This document shows positions 1 through 8,544 of a stretch of 64,000 bases of DNA, piece by piece. The stretch is from NCBI RefSeq assembly GCF_029626175.1, contig NZ_JARUBM010000002.1, positions 992,001-1,056,000 on the forward strand, given 5' to 3'. The position numbers and the translations under genes are program-made. Below the pieces are notes generated by a model. That model had not been told where the DNA came from. It did not search any database and was given only the letters and a program-made list of their open reading frames with translations. How positions within the stretch are numbered: position 1 is the stretch's first letter; every line of letters starts with the position of its first letter. Source of the stretch: Micromonospora sp. WMMD1082 (GTDB lineage: Bacteria > Actinomycetota > Actinomycetes > Mycobacteriales > Micromonosporaceae).

Positions 1-271
1 GCAGTTCCACGGCCGGCCCGGTCACCGTCAGCCGGTCGTCGATGGCCCGATCCGCGCCGGTGCCGTCGAGACAACCGGCCAGCACCGGGTCCGGCATGAG
101 CCGCAGCCCACCGGCCCGGGTGACACCGATCGCAACGACGCGGTAGCCGTCACCGGCCAGCGCCCGGGCCACGCCGAGCGCCGACGCGCAGGAGACCTCG
201 TGCTCCGCCGACGGCCCGCCGAACAGGATCCCGATCCGCACCCGGGGTTTCACCCGCTGCCGCTCACTCAT
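1..271 (-). CDS. D-alanine--D-alanine (or D-Ala-D-Ser) ligase, N-terminal part, cut by window edge
   Basis: Only the first ~90 codons are inside the window; the gene runs off the left edge. After a short basic leader the protein reads RIGILFGGPSAEHEVSCAS, the nucleotide/substrate-binding start typical of Ddl and Van ligases (G-G-x-S-x-E-H-E-V-S). The ATG overlaps the stop of the upstream PLP enzyme gene as ATGA, so the two are translationally coupled. Ddl-family enzymes join two D-amino acids for the peptidoglycan stem peptide. Neighbours (two-component pair, acyltransferase-3 domain, serine/threonine dehydratase-like enzyme) suggest a specialised D-Ala-D-Ser or resistance-type ligase rather than the housekeeping one, but the specificity residues are outside the window. 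Confidence 0.85.
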   Translation of the reverse strand, partial: MSERQRVKPRVRIGILFGGPSAEHEVSCASALGVARALAGDGYRVVAIGVTRAGGLRLMPDPVLAGCLDGTGADRAIDDRLTVTGPAVEL

Positions 272-1308
272 GCCGGTACCTCTTCCCTAAGTCGGGCGGG
301 GGCCGCCAGCCGGGCGACCAGTTCCGCCTCCACGTTTCCGCCGGTCAGCACCACGCCGACCGTGCGCTGTCGCTGCGTGCCGGGGCCGGCCGCCGGCAGC
401 GCGCCGTCTGTGGCCAGCCGCAGCGCGCCGGCCAAACCGGCCGCGCCGGACGGCTCGGCCAGCACCTTCAGCTCCATCAGGAGCAGCCGGAAGGCCTCGG
501 CGATCTCCTCGTCGTCCACCCGGATCACCCCACGCAGGCGGCTGCGCAGGATGGCGAAGGGCAGCTCACCCACGCAGGACGGGCGTAGCCCGTCGGCGAT
601 CGTCGGCACCGGCCGCACCGGGGTCGGCCGACCGGCGGCCAGGCTGCGGGCCAGCGAGTCACAGCCGACCGGCTCGACGCCGTACACCTCGATCGGCCGG
701 CCGGCGGCGGCCAGGCAGGCACCGGCGACACCGCCGCCCCCGCCGACGGGCAGCACCAACGCGTCCAGCGGAGTGCCCGCCCGCTCGGCCTCCTCGATCA
801 GTTCGAGGCTGGCGCTGCCCTGCCCGGCGACGACGTCCGGATGGTCGTACGCGTCGACGATCGGGTGTCCGGTCTCGTCGCTGATCTCGCGGGCCACGGC
901 CAGCCGCTCCGCCGTGTCCGAGTCGACGAGGAGCACCCGGGCGCCCGCCGCACGGGCCTGAGCGACCTTCGTCGGTGCCGCGTCGACCGGGAGCACCACC
1001 GTGGCGGCCAACCCGTACCGCCGGGCCGCCAGGGCCACCGCGACGGCGTGGTTGCCGGTGCTCTGCGCGACCACGCCCGCGTGCCCGGCGGCGGCGAGCC
1101 GGCTGACCGCGTACAGTCCGCCACGCATCTTGTAGGAGCCGCCGGCCTGGAGGTTCTCCGCCTTCAGCAGCACCCGGGCGCCGGCCAGCCGGTCGATCGC
1201 CGGGGAGCGCAGCACCGGGGTACGCACCACCTGGCCGTCGAGCCACCGGGCGGCCGCCGTCACGTCGACCGCTGCCCGGTCAGGCCCGGCTGGATCGGTG
1301 TGGAACAT
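268..1308 (-). CDS. PLP-dependent serine/threonine dehydratase-family enzyme, possible serine racemase
   Basis: A fold-type II PLP enzyme of 346 residues. The PLP lysine is K60 in GGSYKMRGG, the phosphate loop is the Gly-rich PVGGGGGVAGA, and the substrate loop reads QSTGNHAVAV. It has no C-terminal ACT domain, unlike the threonine dehydratase near the end of this window. The ATG is chosen because AAGGAG lies 7 nt upstream. Family members deaminate Ser/Thr, and eukaryotic-type serine racemases share this fold. Its placement directly upstream of a Ddl-type ligase makes D-serine supply an attractive inference. The reading frame is open upstream of this ATG into the acyltransferase C-terminus, so a fused longer product cannot be excluded. 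Confidence 0.75.
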   Translation of the reverse strand: MFHTDPAGPDRAAVDVTAAARWLDGQVVRTPVLRSPAIDRLAGARVLLKAENLQAGGSYKMRGGLYAVSRLAAAGHAGVVAQSTGNHAVAVALAARRYGLAATVVLPVDAAPTKVAQARAAGARVLLVDSDTAERLAVAREISDETGHPIVDAYDHPDVVAGQGSASLELIEEAERAGTPLDALVLPVGGGGGVAGACLAAAGRPIEVYGVEPVGCDSLARSLAAGRPTPVRPVPTIADGLRPSCVGELPFAILRSRLRGVIRVDDEEIAEAFRLLLMELKVLAEPSGAAGLAGALRLATDGALPAAGPGTQRQRTVGVVLTGGNVEAELVARLAAPARLREEVPA

Positions 1309-2095
1309 GTCGTCTCCTTGTCGAGTCGATCGGTGCGGCGCGGCCGCGGGCAGGTCGAAGAGCCACGTCGCGCGGGCCGCCAGCAGCACCCGGTGCAGGC
1401 CGAGGCTGAGCGCCAACACCAGGACGGTGAGCGAGAACGGGAAGCCGAAGGCCAACGCGAGCCGGGCGGTGTCGTCCAGGCCGGCGACCGGCTCGGCGAT
1501 CAGCCGGTGCAGCAGCGCCAGCACCGGCATGTGGATCACGTAGATCGGCAGCGTCCGGCGGCCGAGGGCGGCCAGCCGCGCCCGCCGCGCCCAGCAGCAC
1601 CGCCGGGTGGACCCGCCGCAGCGCCTTGGCCAGCACGAAGTAGAGCGCCAGTGCGGAGAGGTACCAGAGGTTGGACGGGGTGACCGTCAGCTGTGCCAGC
1701 AGCTCACCGGGGCTGGTCGCCCGGTCGGTCGGGAAGTCCGGCGCGAGGGCCAGCACGGCGGTGTGGATCAGCAGCCAGACGCCGTACAGGTAGAGGAACC
1801 GGGCGATCCGGGGCCGGCCGACCGACCGCCACGGCCGCCGCACGGCGTGCGCCGCGAACATCCCGGAGATGGTGAAGAACAGCGGCATCCGCATCGGCAG
1901 CAGTTCGCCGAGCGTCCCCCAGGCGCCCGCCACCGGCAGGTCGAGCCGCCAGTCGAACTGGAGGTAGTCCTTCATGATCACGTGCCACAGCAGGACCAGC
2001 AGGATGCAGCCGCCCTTGGCGACGTCCGCCCAGGCCAACCGGCCGCCGGCCGCGTCGGCGCCGTCGCCCGGGGCGGCGTGGTCAGGGGTACGCAC
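1309..2095 (-). pseudogene. Acyltransferase-3 family membrane protein, frameshifted and internally shortened
   Basis: GTG start with GAGGAG upstream. The first ~165 codons give an acyltransferase-3 N-terminus (WADVAKGG, WHV, several hydrophobic helices, NLWYLSALALYFVLAK). The match then leaves the frame near 1575-1595. In the next frame the typical C-terminus follows at once (LGRRTLPIYVIHMPVLALLH, then two hydrophobic helices). Summed, only ~260 residues are coded, whereas family members usually have 330-400, so roughly 80-100 central residues look missing as well. The junction lies in GC-repeat sequence (GGGCGCGGCGGGCGCGG), so either a genuine deletion or an assembly collapse is possible. 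No stop separates the C-terminal frame from the downstream PLP enzyme. VanT serine racemases carry the same kind of membrane domain. Confidence 0.7.
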
Positions 2096-2212
2096 GGGAT
2101 CTCCTCGTTCGATGACGGGCGCGGACGGTTCCGGGCACGCCGAAGGCCGGGATGCCGCGCTGCGCGGCCCCGGTCGGGCGATGGGTGATGTGCTGCCGGC
2201 TCGGGAGCCGGG

Positions 2213-3271
2213 TCAGCGTGCGGTGGGCAGTTGGACGTCCACCCGCAGCCCGCCGTACTCGGCGGGTCGGGCGGTGATCAGGCCGTCGTGGGCCTGGGTG
2301 ATCGAGCGGGCGATGGCCAGGCCGAGGCCGGCGCCCCCGCTGTGGTTCGTGCGGTCCCGGGCCAGCCGCCGGAACGGCTCGAAGAGCCCGGCCACCGCCT
2401 CGGCCGGCACCACCTGGCCGGTGTTGACCACGGTCAGCGCCGGGCTCCGGCCCACCGTGACGGTCAGCGTGCCACCGGGCCGGTTGTACTTGATCGCGTT
2501 CTCCACCAGGTTCGTCACCAGGCGTTCCAGCAGCACCCGCTCGCCCAGCACGATCCGGGGTTCGAGGTGGCTCTGCACTGTCAGCCCGGCCTCCGCGACC
2601 CGGTCCTGGTACGCGGCGAGCACCGCGGCGACGATCTCGTCGAGGCGCTGCGGGGCACGTGAGCGCAGCCCCTGGTCGCTCTCGCTGAGCGCGAGCAGCC
2701 CCTCGATGAGCCGCTCGTTGCGTTCGTTCGTCTCCAGCAGCTGCCCGGTCAGCAGCTCCAGTTGCTCGCCGGTGAGCGACCGGGCCATCCCGACCTCGAT
2801 CAGCGTCCGCTGGACCGCCAGCGGCGTACGCAGCTCGTGCGAGGCGTTCGCGGCGAACCGCCGCTGCCCCTCGTACCCGGCGGCGATGCGCTCCATCATC
2901 TCGTCGATCGACCGGGCGAGCCGGGCCACCTCGTCGTTGCCGCGCGGCCGGATCCGGTGGCCGAGGTTCTGCGGCCCGACGTGCGCGATCGGCCCGGCGA
3001 GATCCCGCACCGGGCGCAGGCACCACACCGCGGCGGCCCAGATCCCCGCCACCGCGAGCGCGAGCACGCCCAGCGCGGCGAGCGGGACGGTCAGCACGGC
3101 GACGTCCCGCGCCGGCTGACACACCCGACTGGCGCCGGGCAGCCCCGCGTTACAGAGCTCCTGCGCCCAGAGCCACAGCTGCCCCAGCACCCCCCAGGTC
3201 AGCGTGGGCAGGGCGTACCCGACCAGAAGGGCGAGCGTGCCGACCAGCACGATCCGCCGGCGCGGCGTCAC
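2213..3271 (-). CDS. Sensor histidine kinase (VanS/CutS-like)
   Basis: 352 residues. Two membrane helices (about 6-30 and 57-83) flank a short external loop holding two cysteines (C40, C51). A HAMP-like linker follows, then the phosphorylated histidine H145 in ANASHELRTPLAV. The ATPase domain shows NLVENAIKYN and a G-box GAGLGLAIA. The GTG start overlaps the response-regulator stop as GTGA, giving strict coupling. The small sensor loop with paired cysteines resembles cell-envelope stress kinases. Sitting upstream of acyltransferase/PLP/Ddl genes on the same strand, it probably controls them. Its signal cannot be read from the sequence. Confidence 0.9.
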   Translation of the reverse strand: MTPRRRIVLVGTLALLVGYALPTLTWGVLGQLWLWAQELCNAGLPGASRVCQPARDVAVLTVPLAALGVLALAVAGIWAAAVWCLRPVRDLAGPIAHVGPQNLGHRIRPRGNDEVARLARSIDEMMERIAAGYEGQRRFAANASHELRTPLAVQRTLIEVGMARSLTGEQLELLTGQLLETNERNERLIEGLLALSESDQGLRSRAPQRLDEIVAAVLAAYQDRVAEAGLTVQSHLEPRIVLGERVLLERLVTNLVENAIKYNRPGGTLTVTVGRSPALTVVNTGQVVPAEAVAGLFEPFRRLARDRTNHSGGAGLGLAIARSITQAHDGLITARPAEYGGLRVDVQLPTAR

Positions 3272-3936
3272 TGGTCGGCACCCCCGATCCGGTAACCGGT
3301 CCGGGGCACGGTGTGGATGACCTGGGGCGCACCGAGCTTCTTGCGCAGCGTCATCACGGTGACCCGCACGACGTTGGTGAACGGGTCGGCGAACTCGTCC
3401 CACGCCTGTTCCAGCAGCTCCTCGGCGCTGACCACCCGCCCCTCGGCGCGCATCAGCACGTGCAGCACGGCGAACTCCTTCGGGCTCAGGTTGATCGGGC
3501 GGCCCTCCCGGGTGACCGTGTGCCGGGCCACGTCCAGCGCCACACCGTGCCGCTCCAGCACCGGCGGCACCGCCGGGGCCGACCGGCGGCCCAGCGCCTG
3601 CACCCGGGCGACCAGTTCGGCGAAGGCGAACGGCTTGGTCAGGTAGTCGTCGGCGCCGAGCCCGAGGCCCTCCACCCGGTCCCGGATGCCGGCGGCCGCG
3701 GTGAGCAGCAGCACCCGGGTGCCGGAGCCGGAGTCGGCGAGGCTGCGGCACACCTCGTCGCCGGTGTGCCCGGGCATGTCCCGATCCAGCACCGCCACGT
3801 CGTACCGGTTCACCCCGACCCGCTCCAGCGCGCCGTCGCCGTCGTAGCAGACGTCGACCGCCATCGAGAGACGACGCAGCCCCTCGGCGACCATGTCGGC
3901 CAGCAACCGCTCGTCGTCCGCCACCAGCACCCGCAC
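3268..3936 (-). CDS. OmpR-family response regulator (VanR/CutR-like)
   Basis: 222 residues. The receiver domain has the acidic pair D7/D8, the phosphoacceptor D51 in VAVLDRDMPG, the switch threonine in LLLTAA and the lysine in TKPF. The C-terminal winged helix (about 125-220) contains LSPKEFAVLHVLM and ends TVPRTGYRIGG, which defines the OmpR/PhoB class. The GTG start has GGAG a few bases upstream. It is the first gene of the minus-strand run and is followed by its kinase. An 11-bp-spaced direct repeat about 50 bp upstream could be its own binding site. Confidence 0.93.
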   Translation of the reverse strand: MRVLVADDERLLADMVAEGLRRLSMAVDVCYDGDGALERVGVNRYDVAVLDRDMPGHTGDEVCRSLADSGSGTRVLLLTAAAGIRDRVEGLGLGADDYLTKPFAFAELVARVQALGRRSAPAVPPVLERHGVALDVARHTVTREGRPINLSPKEFAVLHVLMRAEGRVVSAEELLEQAWDEFADPFTNVVRVTVMTLRKKLGAPQVIHTVPRTGYRIGGADQ

Positions 3937-3985
3937 GTTCCGCTCCCCGTGGTCCGTCGCTGTCGGGCATACGTTCTCAGGCAGG

Positions 3986-4003
3986 AGTTAAGAGTTCTGT
4001 AAG
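3986..4003 (-). promoter_or_regulatory. Putative response-regulator binding repeat
   Basis: On the minus strand CTTACAG and CTTAACT form a direct repeat with an 11-bp period, the spacing typical of OmpR/PhoB-family dimers. It sits between the divergent response-regulator and GAF-activator genes, so it could act on either. Inferred from sequence only. Confidence 0.4.
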
Positions 4004-4092
4004 CGCCCGCCGCAGCAATCCTCCACGCCCCCTCACCAGCCACTTGGCGATCCGGGGTGAGCTGCGTCACCATGGGCCGGAGGAGGTCGCCC

Positions 4093-5394
4093 GTGGCCGA
4101 CCCGTGGCTCGCCCTGGAATTCGGCGTCGATCCGGTGGAGCGGATCGCGCAGGTGGGCGCCGCCCACGAGGCGTTCCTCACCGGCGGCGCGGACGCCGCC
4201 CGGCTCACCGACCGGCGGCTGCGGGACGTCGTGGCCCACTCCTGGCGCCGCTCGGCCGCGCTGCTCGACCCGGAGGCGACCCCACCGATCGAGCTGGCCG
4301 ACGACGCCCTGGCCGACTACCGCGCCGCGCACCCGCTCGCCCGGGTCCTGCCGCTCTTCCGCGACCTGCTCGGGGGCATCGCCACCGACGGCGCGCACCT
4401 GATGGCGGTCTGCGACGCGCACGGGCGGCTGCTCTGGGTGGAGGGCCACCCGGGTGTGCTCCGCCATGCCGAGCGGATGAACTTCGTCCCCGGCGCCCGC
4501 TGGGACGAGACGCACGCCGGCACCAACGCCCCCGGCACCGCCCTGGCGGTCGACCACAGCGTGCAGATCTTCGCCACCGAGCACTTCGCCCGGCCGGTGC
4601 AGCGGTGGACCTGCGCCGCCGCACCGATCCACGATCCGGCCACCGGGCGGCTGCTCGGCGCGATCGACATCACCGGCGGCGACCACCTGGCCACCCCGCA
4701 GAGCCTCGCCCTGGTCCGGGCCACCGCCCGGGCAGCGGAGGCGCAGCTCGCCGCCGACCGACCGCTCGATCCCGGCACCGTGCACGTCGCCGCGCTCGGC
4801 CACGACGAGGCGGAACTGCGGTTGGCCGGGCGACGCATCCGGCTCGGGCGGCGGCACAGCGAGCTGCTCGTGCTGCTGCTCGACCATCCCGAGGGGCGCA
4901 CCGGCGAACAGCTCGGCCTCGACCTCTACGGCGACGACCGACTGCACCCGGTGACCCTGCGGGCCGAGCTGTCCCGGTTGCGCCGGGTCCTCGGCCCCGA
5001 GCTGCTCGACTCCCGCCCGTACCGGCTGCGCGGCACCGTCCGGGCCGACTTCCGTACCGTCGTCGAACTGCTGGAGGGGGGCGACCCGGCGGGGGCGCTC
5101 GACGCGTACGCCGGGCCGCTGCTGCCCGGCTCCGACGCGCCGGGAGTGACGCGACTGCGCCGGCTGGTCGACGGCCAGTTGCGGGCGGCCGTGCTGGTGG
5201 CGGGCGACCCGGCGCTGCTCGCCGCCTGGACCGCCACCCCGGCCGGCGCCGACGACCTGGCCGCCTGGCAGGCCCTGGCGCGGGCGCTGCCGCCGGGCGC
5301 GCCCCGCCGGCCGCTCGCCGCCGCGCGGATCCGCCAGCTCCGCATCGAGTACGGCCTGCCGCACGCAACGTCGCTGCAACGTCCGCGTAACTAA
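4093..5394 (+). CDS. GAF-domain transcriptional activator of the adjacent aldehyde dehydrogenase
   Basis: 433 residues from the GTG that follows a GGAGGAGG Shine-Dalgarno. A helical N-terminus (residues ~35-75, [13 protein letters not shown]) precedes a GAF-like sensor domain (~85-230; [28 protein letters not shown]), as in AcoR-type regulators. Instead of the usual AAA+ and Fis modules, the C-terminal half carries a winged-helix segment ([20 protein letters not shown] and [13 protein letters not shown]) of the type seen in SARP/BTAD regulators. In actinobacteria such genes sit beside acetaldehyde/alcohol dehydrogenase genes, exactly as here. A role as aldehyde- or alcohol-responsive activator is inferred. 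Confidence 0.8.
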   Translation: MADPWLALEFGVDPVERIAQVGAAHEAFLTGGADAARLTDRRLRDVVAHSWRRSAALLDPEATPPIELADDALADYRAAHPLARVLPLFRDLLGGIATDGAHLMAVCDAHGRLLWVEGHPGVLRHAERMNFVPGARWDETHAGTNAPGTALAVDHSVQIFATEHFARPVQRWTCAAAPIHDPATGRLLGAIDITGGDHLATPQSLALVRATARAAEAQLAADRPLDPGTVHVAALGHDEAELRLAGRRIRLGRRHSELLVLLLDHPEGRTGEQLGLDLYGDDRLHPVTLRAELSRLRRVLGPELLDSRPYRLRGTVRADFRTVVELLEGGDPAGALDAYAGPLLPGSDAPGVTRLRRLVDGQLRAAVLVAGDPALLAAWTATPAGADDLAAWQALARALPPGAPRRPLAAARIRQLRIEYGLPHATSLQRPRN

Positions 5395-5431
5395 CCTCCG
5401 CCAACACCACCCACCGACGGCGGAGGTCACC

Positions 5432-6937
5432 ATGACGCGCTACGACGCGCCCACCCACTGGCAGTCCCGCTACGACCACTTCATCGGCGGCGAGTACGTC
5501 AGGCCGCACGGCGGAAGATACTTCGAGAACCCGACCCCGGTGACCGGGCAGCCCGTCTGCGAGGTGGCCCGGGGCACCGCCGAGGACGTCGAGAAGGCCC
5601 TCGACGCCGCACACGGCGCCGCCGACGCCTGGGGCCGTACCCCGGTCGCCGAGCGGGCGCTGATCCTCAACCGGATCGCCGACCGGATGCAGGAGAACCT
5701 GGAGTCCCTGGCGATCGCCGAGACCTGGGAGAACGGCAAGCCCGTACGCGAGAGCCTGGCCGCCGACATCCCCCTCGCCATCGACCACTTCCGCTACTTC
5801 GCCGGGGCGATCCGGGCGCAGGAAGGGTCGCTGGGCGAGCTGGACGACGACACCGTGGCGTACCACTTCCACGAGCCGCTCGGCGTGGTCGGGCAGATCA
5901 TCCCGTGGAACTTCCCGCTGCTCATGGCGACCTGGAAGCTCGCCCCCGCGCTCGCCGCCGGCAACGCCGTGGTGCTCAAGCCCGCCGAGCAGACCCCGGC
6001 CTCGATCCACTACCTGATGTCGCTCATCGCCGACCTGCTGCCGCCCGGCGTGGTCAACATCGTCAACGGCTTCGGCGTGGAGGCCGGCAAGCCCCTCGCC
6101 TCCTCGCCCCGGGTGGCCAAGGTGGCGTTCACCGGCGAGACCACCACCGGGCGGCTGATCATGCAGTACGCCAGCGAGAACATCAGGCCGGTCACCCTGG
6201 AGCTGGGCGGCAAGAGCCCGAACATCTTCTTCGACGACGTCAGCCGGGCCGCCGACGACTTCCTGGACAAGGCGCTCGAAGGCTTCACCATGTTCGCCCT
6301 CAACTCCGGCGAGGTCTGCACCTGCCCGTCCCGGGCGCTGATCCAGCAGGGTCACTACGCGGACTTCCTGGCCGCGGCGGTGTCCCGCACCGAGGCGATC
6401 ACGCAGGGGCACCCGCTGGACACCGACACCATGATCGGCGCACAGGCGTCCAACGACCAGCTGGAGAAGATCCTGTCCTACCTGGACATCGGGCGACAGG
6501 AGGGCGCCCGGGTGCTGGCCGGTGGCGCGCGAGCCGACCTCGGCGACGAACTCTCCGGCGGATACTACGTCGAGCCGACCATCTTCGAGGGCGACAACTC
6601 GATGCGGATCTTCCAGGAGGAGATCTTCGGCCCGGTGGTCTCGGTGACCTCCTTCGCCGACCTGGACGACGCCGTGAAGATCGCCAACGACACGCTGTAC
6701 GGGCTGGGTGCCGGCGTCTGGACCCGGGACATGAACACCGCCTACCGGGCGGGGCGGGCGATCCAGGCCGGCCGGGTGTGGACCAACTGCTACCACGCGT
6801 ACCCGGCGCACGCCGCGTTCGGCGGGTACAAGCAGTCCGGCATCGGCCGGGAGAACCACAAGATGATGCTGGAGCACTACCAGCAGACCAAGAACCTGCT
6901 GATCAGCTACTCCCCGAAGAAGCTGGGCTTCTTCTGA
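5432..6937 (+). CDS. NAD-dependent aldehyde dehydrogenase (acetaldehyde dehydrogenase type)
   Basis: 501 residues, full length for the family, with GGAGG before the ATG. The catalytic cysteine is in [13 protein letters not shown] and the general base glutamate in [10 protein letters not shown]. The NAD site shows the usual [10 protein letters not shown] and FTGETTTGR. This sequence type (ExaC/AldA-like) oxidises acetaldehyde and related aldehydes to acids in the cytoplasm. It lies 37 bp after its presumed activator and overlaps the DUF779 gene by one base (TGATG), so it forms an operon with it. Confidence 0.93.
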   Translation: MTRYDAPTHWQSRYDHFIGGEYVRPHGGRYFENPTPVTGQPVCEVARGTAEDVEKALDAAHGAADAWGRTPVAERALILNRIADRMQENLESLAIAETWENGKPVRESLAADIPLAIDHFRYFAGAIRAQEGSLGELDDDTVAYHFHEPLGVVGQIIPWNFPLLMATWKLAPALAAGNAVVLKPAEQTPASIHYLMSLIADLLPPGVVNIVNGFGVEAGKPLASSPRVAKVAFTGETTTGRLIMQYASENIRPVTLELGGKSPNIFFDDVSRAADDFLDKALEGFTMFALNSGEVCTCPSRALIQQGHYADFLAAAVSRTEAITQGHPLDTDTMIGAQASNDQLEKILSYLDIGRQEGARVLAGGARADLGDELSGGYYVEPTIFEGDNSMRIFQEEIFGPVVSVTSFADLDDAVKIANDTLYGLGAGVWTRDMNTAYRAGRAIQAGRVWTNCYHAYPAHAAFGGYKQSGIGRENHKMMLEHYQQTKNLLISYSPKKLGFF

Positions 6938-7329
6938 TGGGCGACCCGGACACCGACGGTGCTGCCGCCACGGCCGCACCGGCTCCCGGCACGGTCACGG
7001 TGACCCCGGCGGCCGCCGAGCTGATCCGGTCGCTGCGGGGGCAACACGGGCCGCTGATGTTCCACCAGTCCGGCGGCTGCTGCGACGGCAGCGCCCCGAT
7101 GTGCTACCCGGCCGGCGAGTTCCGCACCGGCGCGTCCGACGTCCTGCTGGCGGCTCTGCAGATCGAGGGGGTTGCCGAGCCGGTGGACTTCTGGATATCG
7201 GCGGCCCAGTGGGAACTCTGGAAACACACCCGGCTCACCATCGACGTGGTCCCCGGCCGAGGCAGCGGCTTCTCCCTGGAAGCCCCCGAAGGCCTCCGCT
7301 TCCTAACCCGCTCCCACCTAGCCCCCTAA
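6937..7329 (+). CDS. DUF779 family protein
   Basis: 130 residues. The core contains MFHQSGGCCDGSAPMCY and VDFWISAAQWELWKHT, the hallmarks of DUF779. These small proteins are routinely encoded directly after aldehyde dehydrogenases, as here with a one-base overlap. The clustered cysteines suggest metal binding or thiol chemistry. No reaction has been assigned to my knowledge, and an accessory role in aldehyde oxidation is inferred only from context. Confidence 0.88.
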   Translation: MGDPDTDGAAATAAPAPGTVTVTPAAAELIRSLRGQHGPLMFHQSGGCCDGSAPMCYPAGEFRTGASDVLLAALQIEGVAEPVDFWISAAQWELWKHTRLTIDVVPGRGSGFSLEAPEGLRFLTRSHLAP

Positions 7330-7352
7330 CCACCCACCCCACCCCCACCCCG

Positions 7353-7431
7353 CCCCGCGATCTTGCAGTTTGTGTCGCCTAAACGCGCAGTATGCGGCTT
7401 TTGCCGCGACGTAAAGTGCAAGATCGCGGGG
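7353..7431. repeat. Intergenic inverted repeat, family 1 (CGCGATCTTGCA)
   Basis: Perfect 15-bp arms CCCCGCGATCTTGCA and TGCAAGATCGCGGGG with a 49-nt loop that itself holds a small hairpin (GCGGC-TTTT-GCCGC). Flanks are C-rich on the left and G-rich on the right. It lies between two convergent genes and could act as a bidirectional terminator. A second family member lies at 8443-8518. Confidence 0.85.
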
Positions 7432-7471
7432 GCGGGGTGAGGCGGGGGCGGGGTTGGAGGGCTGGGGGCAG

Positions 7472-8284
7472 TCAGGAGAGGGCGGCGCGGATGGTGGCGA
7501 CGATGTGGGTGGGGCGGCGGTAGAGGTCGCGGTCGGTGAAGTAGCGCATCCGCCAGCCTTGCGCGTCGAGCCAGTTCACGCGGTCGCGGTCGTACCGGAG
7601 AGCGTCGCGGTCGAGGTGGGAGAGACCGTCGTACTCAATGCCGATCCTGCGCTCGCGATAGCCCAGATCGATGCGGTGGCGCGCGAATCCATACTCGTCG
7701 TGAACCCACACTTGGGGCTCCGGTGGCGGCAGCCGACCGTCGAGCAGGACGAGCCGAAGCTGGCTCTCCTGCCGGCACTCCGCCCGACCGTCCGCCAATG
7801 GCACCAACTCCCGCGCCTGGCGTACGCCGCGCAGTGCCCGATGGACAACGACCTCCGCCGACAGGTCATCCCGAGTCACCACCCCAGATCTGAGGGCGCA
7901 GTCGAGCACGGGCAGCGCGTCGAGGCGTCGTGTCGTACGCGCAAGGTCGACGGCACACCGAGCCGCCGGCACGCAGGGCAGCCCGCGAATGACGACCGGC
8001 CGCGTCGGAAGGACGGAACGGTGCACGACCAGCCCCGGCAGCCGAGGCTTCGGCACCGTGCTTGGCAGCTGGACGTGCACCAGGTCGTCGCGCAGTACAC
8101 CGAAGCCGTGCCGGCGGGCCGCCGTCTGGCGGGCGAGCATCGCACCTTCCGGCAGGCACAGGAGCAGAGCCCGCAGCTCGTCCTCGTCGTCGCAGGGTTG
8201 GTCGGCGTAGACACCCCGGCGCACCCGTCGGAGTTCGTCTCGGCCGACACGGGTTCGCAGTCGACGAGCACTGAGGGTACGCAT
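7472..8284 (-). CDS. DUF559 / AbiEi-antitoxin-like domain protein
   Basis: About 270 residues from the ATG of MRTLSARRLRTRVG; an upstream in-frame GTG at 8359 would add 25 residues. The N-terminal third resembles the AbiEi-type helix-turn-helix (LRRVRRGVYADQP). The C-terminal part resembles DUF559, a very-short-patch-repair-like nuclease fold (RHRIDLGYRERRIGIEYDGL, then WRMRYFTDRDL). The conserved D and E of the nuclease core (RIDLGY, IEYDG) are present. Such solo proteins are common and multicopy in Micromonosporaceae. No AbiEii toxin partner is adjacent, so a toxin-antitoxin role is not supported here. Confidence 0.75.
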   Translation of the reverse strand: MRTLSARRLRTRVGRDELRRVRRGVYADQPCDDEDELRALLLCLPEGAMLARQTAARRHGFGVLRDDLVHVQLPSTVPKPRLPGLVVHRSVLPTRPVVIRGLPCVPAARCAVDLARTTRRLDALPVLDCALRSGVVTRDDLSAEVVVHRALRGVRQARELVPLADGRAECRQESQLRLVLLDGRLPPPEPQVWVHDEYGFARHRIDLGYRERRIGIEYDGLSHLDRDALRYDRDRVNWLDAQGWRMRYFTDRDLYRRPTHIVATIRAALS

Positions 8285-8442
8285 CAGGCTCTCTACCCGC
8301 CACAGTTGAGTCGTCACGCGGAGCACCCTGCCCTCACCCATCAACTCCACGCGACCCACACCAAGTCCCCTGTGGATAACCCACCCCCCCTGTGGACAGT
8401 CCCCTCCTTCCCCTCAACATGTGCTATCCCCCACCCCTCCCC

Positions 8443-8518
8443 CCGCGATCTTGCATTTTGTGTCAGCCATTAGTCCAGTATGACCCGGAATGTGGAGACA
8501 ATAAGTGCAAGATCGCGG
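8443..8518. repeat. Intergenic inverted repeat, family 1, second copy
   Basis: Arms CCGCGATCTTGCA and TGCAAGATCGCGG, 13 bp perfect. The start of the loop (TTTTGTGTC) matches the first copy (GTTTGTGTC), but the rest of the loop differs. It lies just after the 3' end of the agmatinase gene and before the DUF559 gene, so it may terminate the polyamine operon. Confidence 0.85.
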
Positions 8519-8544
8519 CGGAGGGTGGGCGGGGAGGGTGGATG

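Noticed and set aside
7472..8284. Complete AbiE toxin-antitoxin system at this locus
   Set aside because: Only the AbiEi/DUF559-like protein is present; its flanking genes are unrelated.
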